Source: CAXNKH01 sp049296795 (GTDB taxonomy: Bacteria; Pseudomonadota; Gammaproteobacteria; Burkholderiales; Burkholderiaceae_C). Taken from it: DNA of 64,000 bases. A program made the translations under genes and the position numbers. The notes beneath the pieces were generated by a model, which did no database searches, had not been told where the DNA came from, and saw only the letters and a program-made list of their open reading frames with translations. The stretch lies in contig JBAQTC010000037.1 of assembly GCA_049296795.1 (NCBI GenBank), positions 62,001-126,000 of the forward strand, given 5' to 3'. This document shows, in pieces, positions 31,496 to 39,634 of this stretch (position 1 is its first letter; each line of letters begins with the position of its first letter).

Positions 31496-32095
31496 ATGCA
31501 AAAAAGTGTCATTTTCAAAATAATCCTCAGCCTGCTGCTGGCCATTCTGGTTGCCGGTTGCTTTGAGCAAAAGCCCAGTTTTTCTGCGGTCGACGTCTCG
31601 GGGGTCGGCTATGCGAAGGATTTTTCCTTGACTGACCACCATGGTCAGCCCAGACAGCTGGCGGATTTCAGGGGGAAAGTGGTTGTCATGTTCTTTGGCT
31701 ACACCCAGTGCCCCGATGTGTGCCCGACGACCATGCTCGAACTCGCTGAGGTCAAAAAACAACTGGGTGGCCAGGCTGACAAGCTGCAGGCCTTGTTTGT
31801 GAGCTTGGATCCAGAGCGCGACACGCCCGAGGTGTTAAAGGCCTATATGGAGAATTTTGACCCCAGCTTCTTGGCGCTGTACACCACGCCTGACAAGCTC
31901 GTTGCGCTGAGCAAAGATTACAAAATTTATTACAAGAAGGCTGAAGGGAAAACAGCGGGCAGCTACACCCTGGATCATTCGGCCGGCAGTTATGTGTACG
32001 ACCCCCAGGGGCGGTTACGCCTATACACCCGCTACGGCAGCGGAGCCCAGTCATTGGTGGCGGATATCAAGCTGTTGTTGGCCAGCAAGTCGTAG
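31496..32095 (+). CDS. SCO family copper chaperone lipoprotein
   Basis: Sco proteins pass copper to the CuA site of subunit II. The 199-residue protein has a lipobox (LVAGC, cysteine about residue 22), a thioredoxin fold with CPDVCP (the C-x3-C copper motif), and the distal copper histidine in LDHSAGSYVYD. It is the last gene of the haem A/assembly operon. A long inverted repeat follows its stop. Confidence 0.95.
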   Translation: MQKSVIFKIILSLLLAILVAGCFEQKPSFSAVDVSGVGYAKDFSLTDHHGQPRQLADFRGKVVVMFFGYTQCPDVCPTTMLELAEVKKQLGGQADKLQALFVSLDPERDTPEVLKAYMENFDPSFLALYTTPDKLVALSKDYKIYYKKAEGKTAGSYTLDHSAGSYVYDPQGRLRLYTRYGSGAQSLVADIKLLLASKS

Positions 32096-32128
32096 TTTGC
32101 ATAACTTCGCTTAGCGAGGTTATGCAAA
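32096..32128. terminator. Long perfect-type inverted repeat between convergent sco and rpoH
   Basis: Two 15-base arms, TTTGCATAACTTCGC and GCGAGGTTATGCAAA, separated by TTA, pair along their whole length with one G-T wobble. The element begins directly after the sco stop codon and lies 10 bases before the end of rpoH. It could stop transcription from both sides or protect 3' ends. It lacks a strong T-run, so factor-independent termination is uncertain. Confidence 0.6.
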
Positions 32129-32138
32129 CGCCAATAGC

Positions 32139-33080
32139 TCAGGCGTAACTGGCGAGCGCCGATTTCATTTTCTTCATGGCAGCGACCTCGATTTGGCGAA
32201 TGCGCTCGGCGCTGACGCCGAACTCGGCGGCCAGATCGTGCAGCGTCATACCGCCCGAATTGTCGTCGTTGACCTTGAGCCAGCGTTCCTCGACAATGCG
32301 CCGGCTGCGCTGATCCAGAACGCTCAGTGCTGTGACCAGGCCATCGCTGGCCATCACATCACGTTGTCTGGATTCCAGCATGGCAGACGGTTCATGGGCC
32401 GCGTCCGACAGGTAGGAAATCGGACCAAATACCTGATCGCCGTCGTCGGCTGGACCGGGGTCGAGCAGCACGTCCCGGCCTGCAAGTCGGGCTTCCATCT
32501 CGATCACTTCTTCGGGTTTGACCTTAAGTGTTTTAGCCATCAGTTCAATCTCGGAGCGGCTCAAGCTGTCGCGCTGGCTGGGTTCGTTGTTGGCTGCTGC
32601 ATCGGCCTGAAAACCCTGTTTCATGGAGCGCAAATTGAAAAAGAGTTTGCGCTGGGCTTTGGTGGTCGCCACTTTGACCATGCGCCAGTTCTTCAATACG
32701 TAATCATGGATTTCCGCCTTAATCCAGTGCAAGGCGTAACTCACCAGGCGAACCCCCTGGTCCGGATCAAATCGTTTGACGGCCTTCATCAAGCCGATAT
32801 TGCCTTCTTGGATCAGGTCGGCATGTGGCAGGCCATAACCCAGGTATTGACGTGAAACCGATACCACCAAGCGCAGATGGGACAGCACCAGCTTGCTGGC
32901 TGATTCGAGGTCGTTGTTTTGTTTCAGTTTGCGCGCGAATTCCTGCTCCTGCTCCAAGCTGAGCAGGGGGAAACGATTGACGGCCGAAATGTAAGCATCC
33001 AGGTTGCCCAACGAAGGAACAACAGCCCAGGGGTTGGATACTGTTAACGCCGAACCAGAAACACCCATTGGAAAAGTCAT
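32139..33080 (-). CDS. rpoH: RNA polymerase heat-shock sigma factor RpoH
   Basis: Sigma-32 directs RNA polymerase to heat-shock promoters. The 313-residue protein has regions 2.1-2.4 (VVSVSRQYLGYGLPHADLIQEG, split over residues 72-94, then GLMKAVKRFDP), the RpoH box QRKLFFNLR, region 3, and region 4.2 with the helix-turn-helix HDLAAEFGVSAERIRQIE. AAGGAG lies 7 bases before the ATG at 33080. The promoter is covered by a perfect CIRCE operator (33111-33137), which predicts control by HrcA, so the two heat-shock circuits are linked here. Confidence 0.96.
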   Translation of the reverse strand: MTFPMGVSGSALTVSNPWAVVPSLGNLDAYISAVNRFPLLSLEQEQEFARKLKQNNDLESASKLVLSHLRLVVSVSRQYLGYGLPHADLIQEGNIGLMKAVKRFDPDQGVRLVSYALHWIKAEIHDYVLKNWRMVKVATTKAQRKLFFNLRSMKQGFQADAAANNEPSQRDSLSRSEIELMAKTLKVKPEEVIEMEARLAGRDVLLDPGPADDGDQVFGPISYLSDAAHEPSAMLESRQRDVMASDGLVTALSVLDQRSRRIVEERWLKVNDDNSGGMTLHDLAAEFGVSAERIRQIEVAAMKKMKSALASYA

Positions 33081-33107
33081 GCCAGATCTCCTTGTGACAC
33101 AGGGAGA

Positions 33108-33137
33108 ATTTTAGCACTCTAAAGCCTAGAGTGCTAA
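33108..33137 (-). promoter_or_regulatory. CIRCE operator over the predicted rpoH promoter
   Basis: TTAGCACTC at 33111-33119, nine bases, then GAGTGCTAA at 33129-33137: an exact match to the CIRCE consensus bound by the HrcA repressor. On the minus strand TTAGCA (33137-33132) and TAAAAT (33113-33108), 18 bases apart, would serve as -35 and -10 boxes, so HrcA binding would block RNA polymerase. The start codon of rpoH is 30 bases downstream of the operator. The operator match is seen directly; the promoter assignment is inference. Confidence 0.88.
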
Positions 33138-33158
33138 TTTCCAGATGGAAGTTATGGG

Positions 33159-34124
33159 TTAATTGTCCAGGTCGATGTTGCGAGCCCGGGCCAGTTTGGT
33201 CCAGCGGCTGATATCGGCGCGTATGTAATTGCCAAATTGTTCGGGTGTCATGGGCAGGGGTTCGACCGCTTCCACAGAGAGCTTTTCGCGCAAATCAGCT
33301 GCCTTCAGAACTTGATTCAGCGTTTCATTGAGCTGTTTGACGATGGCTGGCGGCATGCCGGCAGGACCGACCACGCCGTACCACTGCATGGCATCAAAAC
33401 CCTTGAAACCGGATTCATCCAGGGTTGGCAAGTCCTTGAACTGGGGGTGACGGACCAGGCCGGTGACAGCCAGGGGGCGAACCCGGCCGGAACGGATATG
33501 GGGCACGGCAGCAGCCAGACCGGGGAACATGGCCTGGGTTTGGCCACCGATCAAGTCGGTGAATGCGGGCGCAATGCCACGGTAGGGAATATGAACCAAA
33601 AAGGAATTGAGTTGCTGCTTGAACAACTCCATGGTCAAGTGCGTCAGCGATCCGGCGCCAGCCGAGCCGTAGCTCAAGCGCCCCGGATTCTTGCGCACAT
33701 AGTCAACGAATTCCTTGAGATTGTTCACGGGCAACGCTGCATTGACCACCAGCACATTGGGCGTGCCACCAATCATGCCGATTGGGGTGAAGTCACGCAC
33801 CGCATCGTAGGGCAGTTTGCGGGTGGCCGGGCTGGTGCCGTGGGTGGCCACATAGCCTTGCATCAGGGTGTAGCCGTCGGGCGCGGCTTTGGCCGTGTTC
33901 TGGCTGGCGATCACGCCGCCGCCGCCGCCTTGGTTGTCCACCACGATGGTTTGATTTAACAGTTTGCCCCAGCGCTCGGTCACGGTTCGCCCGACCATGT
34001 CGCTGCCACCACCAGCCGATACCGGAACGATGTAACGAATCGGTTTGGAAGGATAGGCCGGCTGAGACCAAGCCAGCTCGGGCAGGGCCAGCAGGGTGGC
34101 GGTGAGGAGGGTGCGGCGTTTCAT
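33159..34124 (-). CDS. Bug family periplasmic solute-binding protein
   Basis: This is the third Bug receptor of the window, 321 residues, with a signal peptide (cleaved near AWSQPAYPSKP, residue 20) and the hallmarks YPSKPIRYIVPVSAGGGSD, VVDNQGGGGG, KAAPDGYTLMQG and SYGSAGAGS. It sits just downstream of the phosphonate-type permease genes on the same strand (30-base gap), but Bug proteins do not work with that transporter class. No TctAB partners are adjacent. Confidence 0.92.
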   Translation of the reverse strand: MKRRTLLTATLLALPELAWSQPAYPSKPIRYIVPVSAGGGSDMVGRTVTERWGKLLNQTIVVDNQGGGGGVIASQNTAKAAPDGYTLMQGYVATHGTSPATRKLPYDAVRDFTPIGMIGGTPNVLVVNAALPVNNLKEFVDYVRKNPGRLSYGSAGAGSLTHLTMELFKQQLNSFLVHIPYRGIAPAFTDLIGGQTQAMFPGLAAAVPHIRSGRVRPLAVTGLVRHPQFKDLPTLDESGFKGFDAMQWYGVVGPAGMPPAIVKQLNETLNQVLKAADLREKLSVEAVEPLPMTPEQFGNYIRADISRWTKLARARNIDLDN

Positions 34125-34154
34125 GGCTTCATTTTAAAGCCTGGACCAGTCCCA

Positions 34155-34994
34155 TCAACGGGTCAAATGGCGCCGTATCCAATAACTGCACAAATCGACC
34201 AGGACAACCAAGGCCATCATGGCGAGCAGAACCGTGGCCGTTTTTTGCATCTGGAATAAACCCATGTGAAAAGCCAGCATTTGACCGAGTCCGCCAGCAC
34301 CGACCACGCCCAGCACGGCGGCAGCGCGGATATTATTTTCCCAGCGGTACAAGGTATAGGACAGCAGTTGGGGCAGGAGTTGCGGCAAAGTGGCGTAGAG
34401 GAAAATTTGGGTGTTTCCGAGCCCTTGGCTGCGTAGTGCAAAGCCGGGTTCGGGCGGCGCGTTTTCAATCGCTTCGGCAAACAGTCGGCCGAGTACGCCA
34501 CTGGTGTGCAAAGCCAGTGCCAACGTACCGGCAAATGGACCCAGACCGGCCGAAATCAGCAACAGTGCGGCCCACACCAGCTCCGGAATCGAGCGCAAGG
34601 CATTGAGCAGAATTCGGGTTGGGTTGCGCGCCAGTGCCGGATCATCGGCATGGCTGCGACTGGCGGGCAGGGCCAGACCTAAACCAACGGCAACTGCCAG
34701 CAAGGTTCCGAGCAGGGACATGGCCAGGGTTTCGAGAGTGGCCATCCCCACTTGGATTAAAAAGGCTTGGGACAGATGGGGTGGGAAAAACTCCGTTAAG
34801 AACCGTGCCATGCGGGTGGTGGACTCGGTCGAAAATAAACCAGCCCACTGCAAGTCCAAGCTAAGAAAACTGCACACCACCAATAGCAAGATCCCAGCCA
34901 CCAACCAGCAGGCCCGGCAACGGGCATCCCACAGCGGCGGGGGCAGGCGGTACACCTCGTTGGCTGCTTTGGCCGAGGGGAGGGCGTGCTTCAT
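34155..34994 (-). CDS. phnE: Phosphonate/phosphite-type ABC permease, second copy
   Basis: This 279-residue inner-membrane permease of the PhnE family has six predicted helices, the EAA-type cytoplasmic loop (FAEAIENAPPEPGFALRSQG) and the C-terminal VGAGGLGQMLAFHMGLFQ. The ATG at 34994 lies 4 bases after the stop of the first permease gene; upstream in-frame starts would overlap it. It is the same length as the first copy (279) and clearly related, so the pair probably forms a heterodimeric channel. Confidence 0.9.
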   Translation of the reverse strand: MKHALPSAKAANEVYRLPPPLWDARCRACWLVAGILLLVVCSFLSLDLQWAGLFSTESTTRMARFLTEFFPPHLSQAFLIQVGMATLETLAMSLLGTLLAVAVGLGLALPASRSHADDPALARNPTRILLNALRSIPELVWAALLLISAGLGPFAGTLALALHTSGVLGRLFAEAIENAPPEPGFALRSQGLGNTQIFLYATLPQLLPQLLSYTLYRWENNIRAAAVLGVVGAGGLGQMLAFHMGLFQMQKTATVLLAMMALVVLVDLCSYWIRRHLTR

Positions 34995-34998
34995 GTTT

Positions 34999-35838
34999 TT
35001 AGCCCAGGTACTGGCGCAGACGACTGCTGACATGGTCAGCCAGTGCGACCAGCAGAATAAAAACCAGAAGCAGGGTCGCCACCTCGGCCCCGGCAAACAT
35101 CTTCATCGAGTTATCCATCTGCTGACCCAATCCGCCAGCACCAACGAAACCAAAAACCACAGAAGATCGAATAGCGCACTCCCAACGGTAGACGGTGTAA
35201 GAGCACAGCTCTGCTGCATTTTGTGGCAGCAAAGCATAGAAAAAGGTTTGCGCTCGTGAGGCACCATTGCGCAGCAAAGCGGTGCTGGCCTGAGTCTCGC
35301 CGCTTTCGAGGATTTCAGCATAGACCTTGCCCAACATACCGGCGTAAGTCAGACCAATGGCCAGCACGCCGGCCGTTGGCCCCAGCCCCACGACGCGCAC
35401 AAACACCAGAGCCCAAACCAGTTCTGGAACACTGCGCAGCACAATCAATACGGTGCGCAAGCCCGTCCGGATGAAGAATGGCCAAGCCGCCATGCGGCCC
35501 GACAAGCGCGAGACCGACAGGGCGCTGGTGGACAACAAGGTCAGAGGCAGGGCCAGCAACAAGGCCAACACCATACCGGCCGTTGCCATGGCGACGGTGC
35601 GCCAAGTCTCGCGTGCCACCAGCCACAAAAAATCCGGGTCGCTGGCTGGGGGAACAAACGCTGTGAGGAAGCGCCAGCTGGCATCGCGGCTGGCACTGTC
35701 CCACAGCGTCCAAGGTTTGAACTCGGTCAGCACCAGCAAGGGCCAGAGCAGTACAACAGCGGTCAGCCCATAAAAAGACCGCCGCAACCAAGCCGGGTCG
35801 TGCAGGGCTGGACTTATGCCTTGGGCACGCGGGTCCAT
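34999..35838 (-). CDS. phnE: Phosphonate/phosphite-type ABC permease, first copy
   Basis: This 279-residue PhnE-family permease has the loop VYAEILESGETQASTALLRNG and the end FVGAGGLGQQMDNSMKMFAG. The N-terminal helix LTAVVLLWPLLVLTEF is followed by a periplasmic segment. The ATG at 35838 was chosen because it begins one base after the ATPase stop codon; an in-frame ATG 27 codons upstream lies inside that gene. It probably pairs with the adjacent second permease. Confidence 0.9.
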   Translation of the reverse strand: MDPRAQGISPALHDPAWLRRSFYGLTAVVLLWPLLVLTEFKPWTLWDSASRDASWRFLTAFVPPASDPDFLWLVARETWRTVAMATAGMVLALLLALPLTLLSTSALSVSRLSGRMAAWPFFIRTGLRTVLIVLRSVPELVWALVFVRVVGLGPTAGVLAIGLTYAGMLGKVYAEILESGETQASTALLRNGASRAQTFFYALLPQNAAELCSYTVYRWECAIRSSVVFGFVGAGGLGQQMDNSMKMFAGAEVATLLLVFILLVALADHVSSRLRQYLG

Positions 35839-35839
35839 G

Positions 35840-36667
35840 CTAGGGGGTGCGCATCGAAGCAGCCCAACCCGATGGGGACGCTTCGGGATTTTCAGGGCCG
35901 GCTGCCAGCTCATCTTCATGCTTGGCGTAGAGCTGGGTTAGCAGGGCGTGGCTGACTTGCTGGGTTGGAAGATCGAACAGAATTTCCCCCTCGCGTAGCC
36001 CCACAATGCGGTCGAAACGTGCTAACGCTACTTCAACTTGATGCAGGCTGACCACCAGTGTGCAGCGTCGCTCGTGGGCCTGTTGCAACAAGCTGTCCAT
36101 GGCTTGGCGGGCACGGGTGGGATCCAGGGCTGAGAGCGGTTCATCCACCAGCCACAGCTGGCTGGGCGACAGCAATATCCTGGCCAATCCCACCCGTTGC
36201 CGCTCACCGCCAGAGAGTCGATCGACTCGATCAAAAATCTTGTCGCCCAGATCGAATTGTTCCAGTGCGGCGTGGGCTTTGGCAATGTCAACTGGGTAAA
36301 TGAGTGAACGCAAGCTGCGCCAAAACCCCATGGCAGGGAGCGCGCCCGCCAGTACCGACGTAATGACCCGCTGGCGCGGTGGAAAAGGTGGAACTTGGGG
36401 CGCCAAATAAAGCTGGCCGCGTAATTTTTGCAATTGGGATCGGGGCAGTAACCAGGGGTTCTGACCATCAATTTTCACAGTACCCAGGCTTGGTTGGAGG
36501 GCGCAGGCCAGGGTGTGCAACAAGCTGGTCTTGCCCGCGCCAGAAGGCCCGATGATGGCCAACTGTTCGCCTGAGCCAATGCGCAGGGACGCAGCACTCA
36601 GCGCTGGTTGGGCGTGAGGTTTGGCTGCCTGGTGCTGGGCGCTGAGCTGATCGAGTTGAATTTGCAA
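35840..36667 (-). CDS. phnC: Phosphonate/phosphite-type ABC ATPase
   Basis: This 275-residue ABC ATPase has Walker A AIIGPSGAGKTSLLHT, the PhnC-like Q-loop YLAPQVPPFPPRQRV, signature LSGGERQRVGLARIL, Walker B LWLVDEPLSALDP and the H-loop VVSLHQVEVAL. It powers the two adjacent permeases. The C-terminal 25 residues (LAAGPENPEASPSGWAASM) are poorly conserved. The receptor gene ends 33 bases upstream on the same strand. Confidence 0.92.
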   Translation of the reverse strand: MQIQLDQLSAQHQAAKPHAQPALSAASLRIGSGEQLAIIGPSGAGKTSLLHTLACALQPSLGTVKIDGQNPWLLPRSQLQKLRGQLYLAPQVPPFPPRQRVITSVLAGALPAMGFWRSLRSLIYPVDIAKAHAALEQFDLGDKIFDRVDRLSGGERQRVGLARILLSPSQLWLVDEPLSALDPTRARQAMDSLLQQAHERRCTLVVSLHQVEVALARFDRIVGLREGEILFDLPTQQVSHALLTQLYAKHEDELAAGPENPEASPSGWAASMRTP

Positions 36668-36700
36668 TGTTGACCTGCCACTTCAAGCAAGTTTTTTAAG

Positions 36701-37564
36701 CTAGAGCAAACCCGCGCTCAAGGCAGCGGCTGCAATACCCTTGTAGTTGTCGGCTTTGGAAGGGACGAAACGGCTGGCGCGCTGCAGCTCGAGAATCTCC
36801 TTACCTTCGGCTGTATTTTTGTTCAAGGCCAAAAAAGCCTTGCTCAGTTTGTCCTGCAGGGCCGCAGCCATGTCGGCATGAACCGACCAGTTGTAATCGA
36901 AATAAGGCGCTGTGGTGTAGAAGGCGCGGACCTTGGCCGGGTCCACTTTCTTGTCGGCAACAAACTTCTCCCAAACCGAGATATTGAGCGCACCGGCCTG
37001 GACTTTGCCTGCACTGACGGCAGCAATGGTGGCGTCATGGGCGCCGCTGTATGCCACGCGGCGGAAATCTTTTTCAGGGTTGAGTCCAGCTTGCAACAAA
37101 AAACTTCGCGGCATCAGGTGACCACTGGTTGAGCTTTGCGAACCAAAACTCACGTCCTTGCCCTTGAGGTCGGCCAGGGTCTTGATCGCTGGGTTGGATG
37201 TGATGAAGACTGACTTGAATTTTTCATCTTCTTCGCGCTGGACCAGGGGGATTATTTTTCCACCTGAGCGGGTGTGGGCCTGCACGAAAGTGAAACCGCC
37301 GAACCAAGCCAGATCCACTTTTTTGTTCACCAGCGCTTCGACCGAAGCCGCATAGTCGGTCACCGGGATGTACTCGACTTTCATACCGATTTGTTGTTCC
37401 AGGTAGCTCATCAACGGCCCAGCTTTGCGGGCCAATTCGGTCGGCGATTCGTCCGGGATCGCCGTAACACGGAACACCGGTTGTGCTTGGGCTAATGCGC
37501 TCAAAGCCAGCATAGAGCCGACAAGCAAACCCGCCAAACGGCGGATGAAAAAATTGGGAACCAA
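36701..37564 (-). CDS. phnD: Phosphate/phosphite/phosphonate ABC transporter receptor (PhnD-like)
   Basis: This 287-residue periplasmic receptor has a signal peptide (cut near SALAQAQP). PhnD-family segments include FRVTAIPDESPTELARKAGP, VEYIPVTDYAASVEALVNKK, VDLAWFGGFTFVQA and SFGSQSSTSGHLMPRSF, whose serine-threonine run binds the phosphorus oxyanion. I prefer the TTG at 37564, preceded by GAGGAA at 6 bases, because it leads straight into the signal peptide; an ATG at 37609 is the alternative. No C-P lyase or phosphonatase genes are in the window. Confidence 0.88.
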   Translation of the reverse strand: MVPNFFIRRLAGLLVGSMLALSALAQAQPVFRVTAIPDESPTELARKAGPLMSYLEQQIGMKVEYIPVTDYAASVEALVNKKVDLAWFGGFTFVQAHTRSGGKIIPLVQREEDEKFKSVFITSNPAIKTLADLKGKDVSFGSQSSTSGHLMPRSFLLQAGLNPEKDFRRVAYSGAHDATIAAVSAGKVQAGALNISVWEKFVADKKVDPAKVRAFYTTAPYFDYNWSVHADMAAALQDKLSKAFLALNKNTAEGKEILELQRASRFVPSKADNYKGIAAAALSAGLL

Positions 37565-37675
37565 GGGAAATTCCTCGCAGGGGAAAAGAGTGCAAGGCCG
37601 ATCTTGCATGGGTTGATGGACAGCTGGCAGTTTACCCAGATTAAGGGTAAAGCGTGCACTGCTATATTGTCTGTC

Positions 37676-38641
37676 ATGAGAACTTCCCAAGCCCGTCAGC
37701 CTGCGTTCATTCAGTTGCATCATGACAGCCGCGATGCGGTGCGAGGCGAGTTGTTGCAGGGCTTGCAGGCCGAGGCTGCCAGCATTTCACCCAAATTTCT
37801 GTATGACGCTTTGGGTTCGCGCCTGTTCGAAGCCATCACAGAGTTGCCCGAGTACTACCCGACCCGAACCGAAGCGTCGATTTTTGCTGCCTACGGCCAG
37901 GAAATGGCCGCGCTCACACCCGTGCAGGCCACTTTAGTCGATTTAGGCGCCGGCAATTGTGAGAAAGCGGCTGCCTTATTGGGGGTATTGCGCCCAGCAC
38001 GCTATGTGGCCGTGGATATTTCGGTTGATTTTTTGCGCGCCACGTTGCTGCGACTCCAACAGCGCCACCCTGAACTCGATGTGCTGGGACTGGGCCTGGA
38101 TTTTTCCAGCGAATTGAACCTGCCAATCCAGGTCGGTGAAGGCCAGCGACTGCTGTTTTATCCGGGCTCCAGCATTGGCAACTTCACGCCGAGCCAAGCG
38201 CTTAAATTCCTGACGCAAGCCCGCACAGCTTGTCAAGGCGGAGGTTTGTTGATTGGTGTTGATTTGCTCAAGCCCGTGCCTATTTTGGAGCCGGCTTACG
38301 ACGATGCGTTGGGCATCACGGCGGCTTTCAATCGCAATTTGTTGCACCATGTCAATCGTCTGGTAGGTAGTAACTTTGAGGTCGAACACTGGGCGCATCG
38401 TGCATTTTTCAATCCCAGCTTGTCACGTATCGAAATGCATTTGCAAGCCCAGCAGGGGGTCACGGTGTCATGGCCTGGTGGCCAGCGCCATTTTGTTGAA
38501 GGCCAGAGAATTCACACGGAAAACTCCTACAAGTACCGGCGCGAGGATTTTGCTGATTTGCTGCAGGCAGCGGGGTTTTCCCCGATTCGGGTTTGGCAGG
38601 ATCAGCAGGCTTGGTTCGCCGTATTTTGGGCCCAGGCCTGA
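37676..38641 (+). CDS. egtD: L-histidine N-alpha-methyltransferase EgtD
   Basis: EgtD trimethylates histidine to hercynine using three SAM, the first step to ergothioneine or selenoneine. The length of 321 residues equals the mycobacterial enzyme. Seen are KFLYDALGSRLFEAITELPE and YYPTRTEA (histidine-binding), LVDLGAGNCEKAAALL (SAM motif I), YPGSSIGNF, AYDDALGITAAFNRNLL and RIEMHLQAQQ. The ATG at 37676 gives the usual start. The gene is first in a three-gene operon with senB and selD (6-base gap, then a 4-base overlap), and it diverges from phnD. Confidence 0.95.
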   Translation: MRTSQARQPAFIQLHHDSRDAVRGELLQGLQAEAASISPKFLYDALGSRLFEAITELPEYYPTRTEASIFAAYGQEMAALTPVQATLVDLGAGNCEKAAALLGVLRPARYVAVDISVDFLRATLLRLQQRHPELDVLGLGLDFSSELNLPIQVGEGQRLLFYPGSSIGNFTPSQALKFLTQARTACQGGGLLIGVDLLKPVPILEPAYDDALGITAAFNRNLLHHVNRLVGSNFEVEHWAHRAFFNPSLSRIEMHLQAQQGVTVSWPGGQRHFVEGQRIHTENSYKYRREDFADLLQAAGFSPIRVWQDQQAWFAVFWAQA

Positions 38642-38647
38642 AGCCCC

Positions 38648-39634
38648 ATGCAAGCCAAACCTTGGCTCATCATTGTCAGTCCGGCTTTGGCGGCGGCCAA
38701 CAACGGCAACTGGCAAACCGCCTGGCGCTGGTCGCGCTTGCTCTCGCCTTACTATCGCTGCCGCATTGTTCAGTCCTGGTCTGCCGCCGATGCAGGGGCT
38801 AAAGCAGAGCCGGCACAGCTCATGTTGGCGCTGCACGCCCGACGTTCGGCTGGGTCGATTCAGGCCTGGGCCCAGGCTTATCCCGGAGCCGGTTTGGTCG
38901 TGGTTTTGACGGGAACCGATTTGTACCGGGATATCCAGAATAACCGTGAGGCACAAGCCTCGTTGCAATTGGCCCAGCGCCTGGTCGTGCTGCAAGAACA
39001 AGGTCCTGATGCCGTGCCGACAGAACTACGCAGCAAATGCCGAGTCATTTTTCAATCAACCAGCGCACGGCAATGCCTGGAAAAAAGCGCCACCCGTTTC
39101 CGATCGGTGATGGTCGGCCATTTGCGCGAAGAAAAATCGCCGCAAACCCTGTTCCAGGCCGCAGGTATTTTGCGTCAACGCAGTGATATTTTTCTGGATC
39201 ACATTGGCGATGCGCTCGATCCCGTGCTCGGTGAACTGGCACAACAGACGACTCTGGCCTGCCCGAACTACCGCTGGCTCGGCGCCAAAGGCCATGAGGC
39301 CACGCGACGCCATATCCAGCGCGCCCATGTGCTGGTGCACTGCAGCCAGATGGAAGGGGGTGCCCATGTGTTGATGGAAGCGGTGCGTTGCGGCACGCCG
39401 GTGCTAGCCTCTCGCATTGCCGGCAATATCGGTATGTTGGGCGCGGACTACCAAGGATTTTTCGACTGGGGCGACAGTGTGGCATTGGCCCGGGTGCTGC
39501 AACGCTGCCGCGACGATCCCAATTTTTACGCGCTGTTACAGGCACAATGTAGTCGCCGCGCCCCACTTTTTTCGCCTTTGCGTGAGCGCAGTGCTCTGCT
39601 CGAATTGATCCAAGAACTGACGGAAAAACCATGA
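38648..39634 (+). CDS. senB: Selenosugar synthase SenB-type glycosyltransferase
   Basis: SenB couples selenophosphate to a UDP-sugar to form a 1-seleno-sugar in selenoneine biosynthesis. The 328-residue GT-B protein matches the family called TIGR04348: NGNWQTAWRWSRLLS near the N terminus, ALHARRSAGSIQAW, VVVLTGTDLYRDI, MVGHLREEKSPQTLF, and the donor-binding SQMEGGAHVLMEAVRCGTPV followed by GNIGMLGADYQGFF. It overlaps selD by 4 bases. Function is from recall of this family, and position between egtD and selD fits it well. Confidence 0.88.
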   Translation: MQAKPWLIIVSPALAAANNGNWQTAWRWSRLLSPYYRCRIVQSWSAADAGAKAEPAQLMLALHARRSAGSIQAWAQAYPGAGLVVVLTGTDLYRDIQNNREAQASLQLAQRLVVLQEQGPDAVPTELRSKCRVIFQSTSARQCLEKSATRFRSVMVGHLREEKSPQTLFQAAGILRQRSDIFLDHIGDALDPVLGELAQQTTLACPNYRWLGAKGHEATRRHIQRAHVLVHCSQMEGGAHVLMEAVRCGTPVLASRIAGNIGMLGADYQGFFDWGDSVALARVLQRCRDDPNFYALLQAQCSRRAPLFSPLRERSALLELIQELTEKP

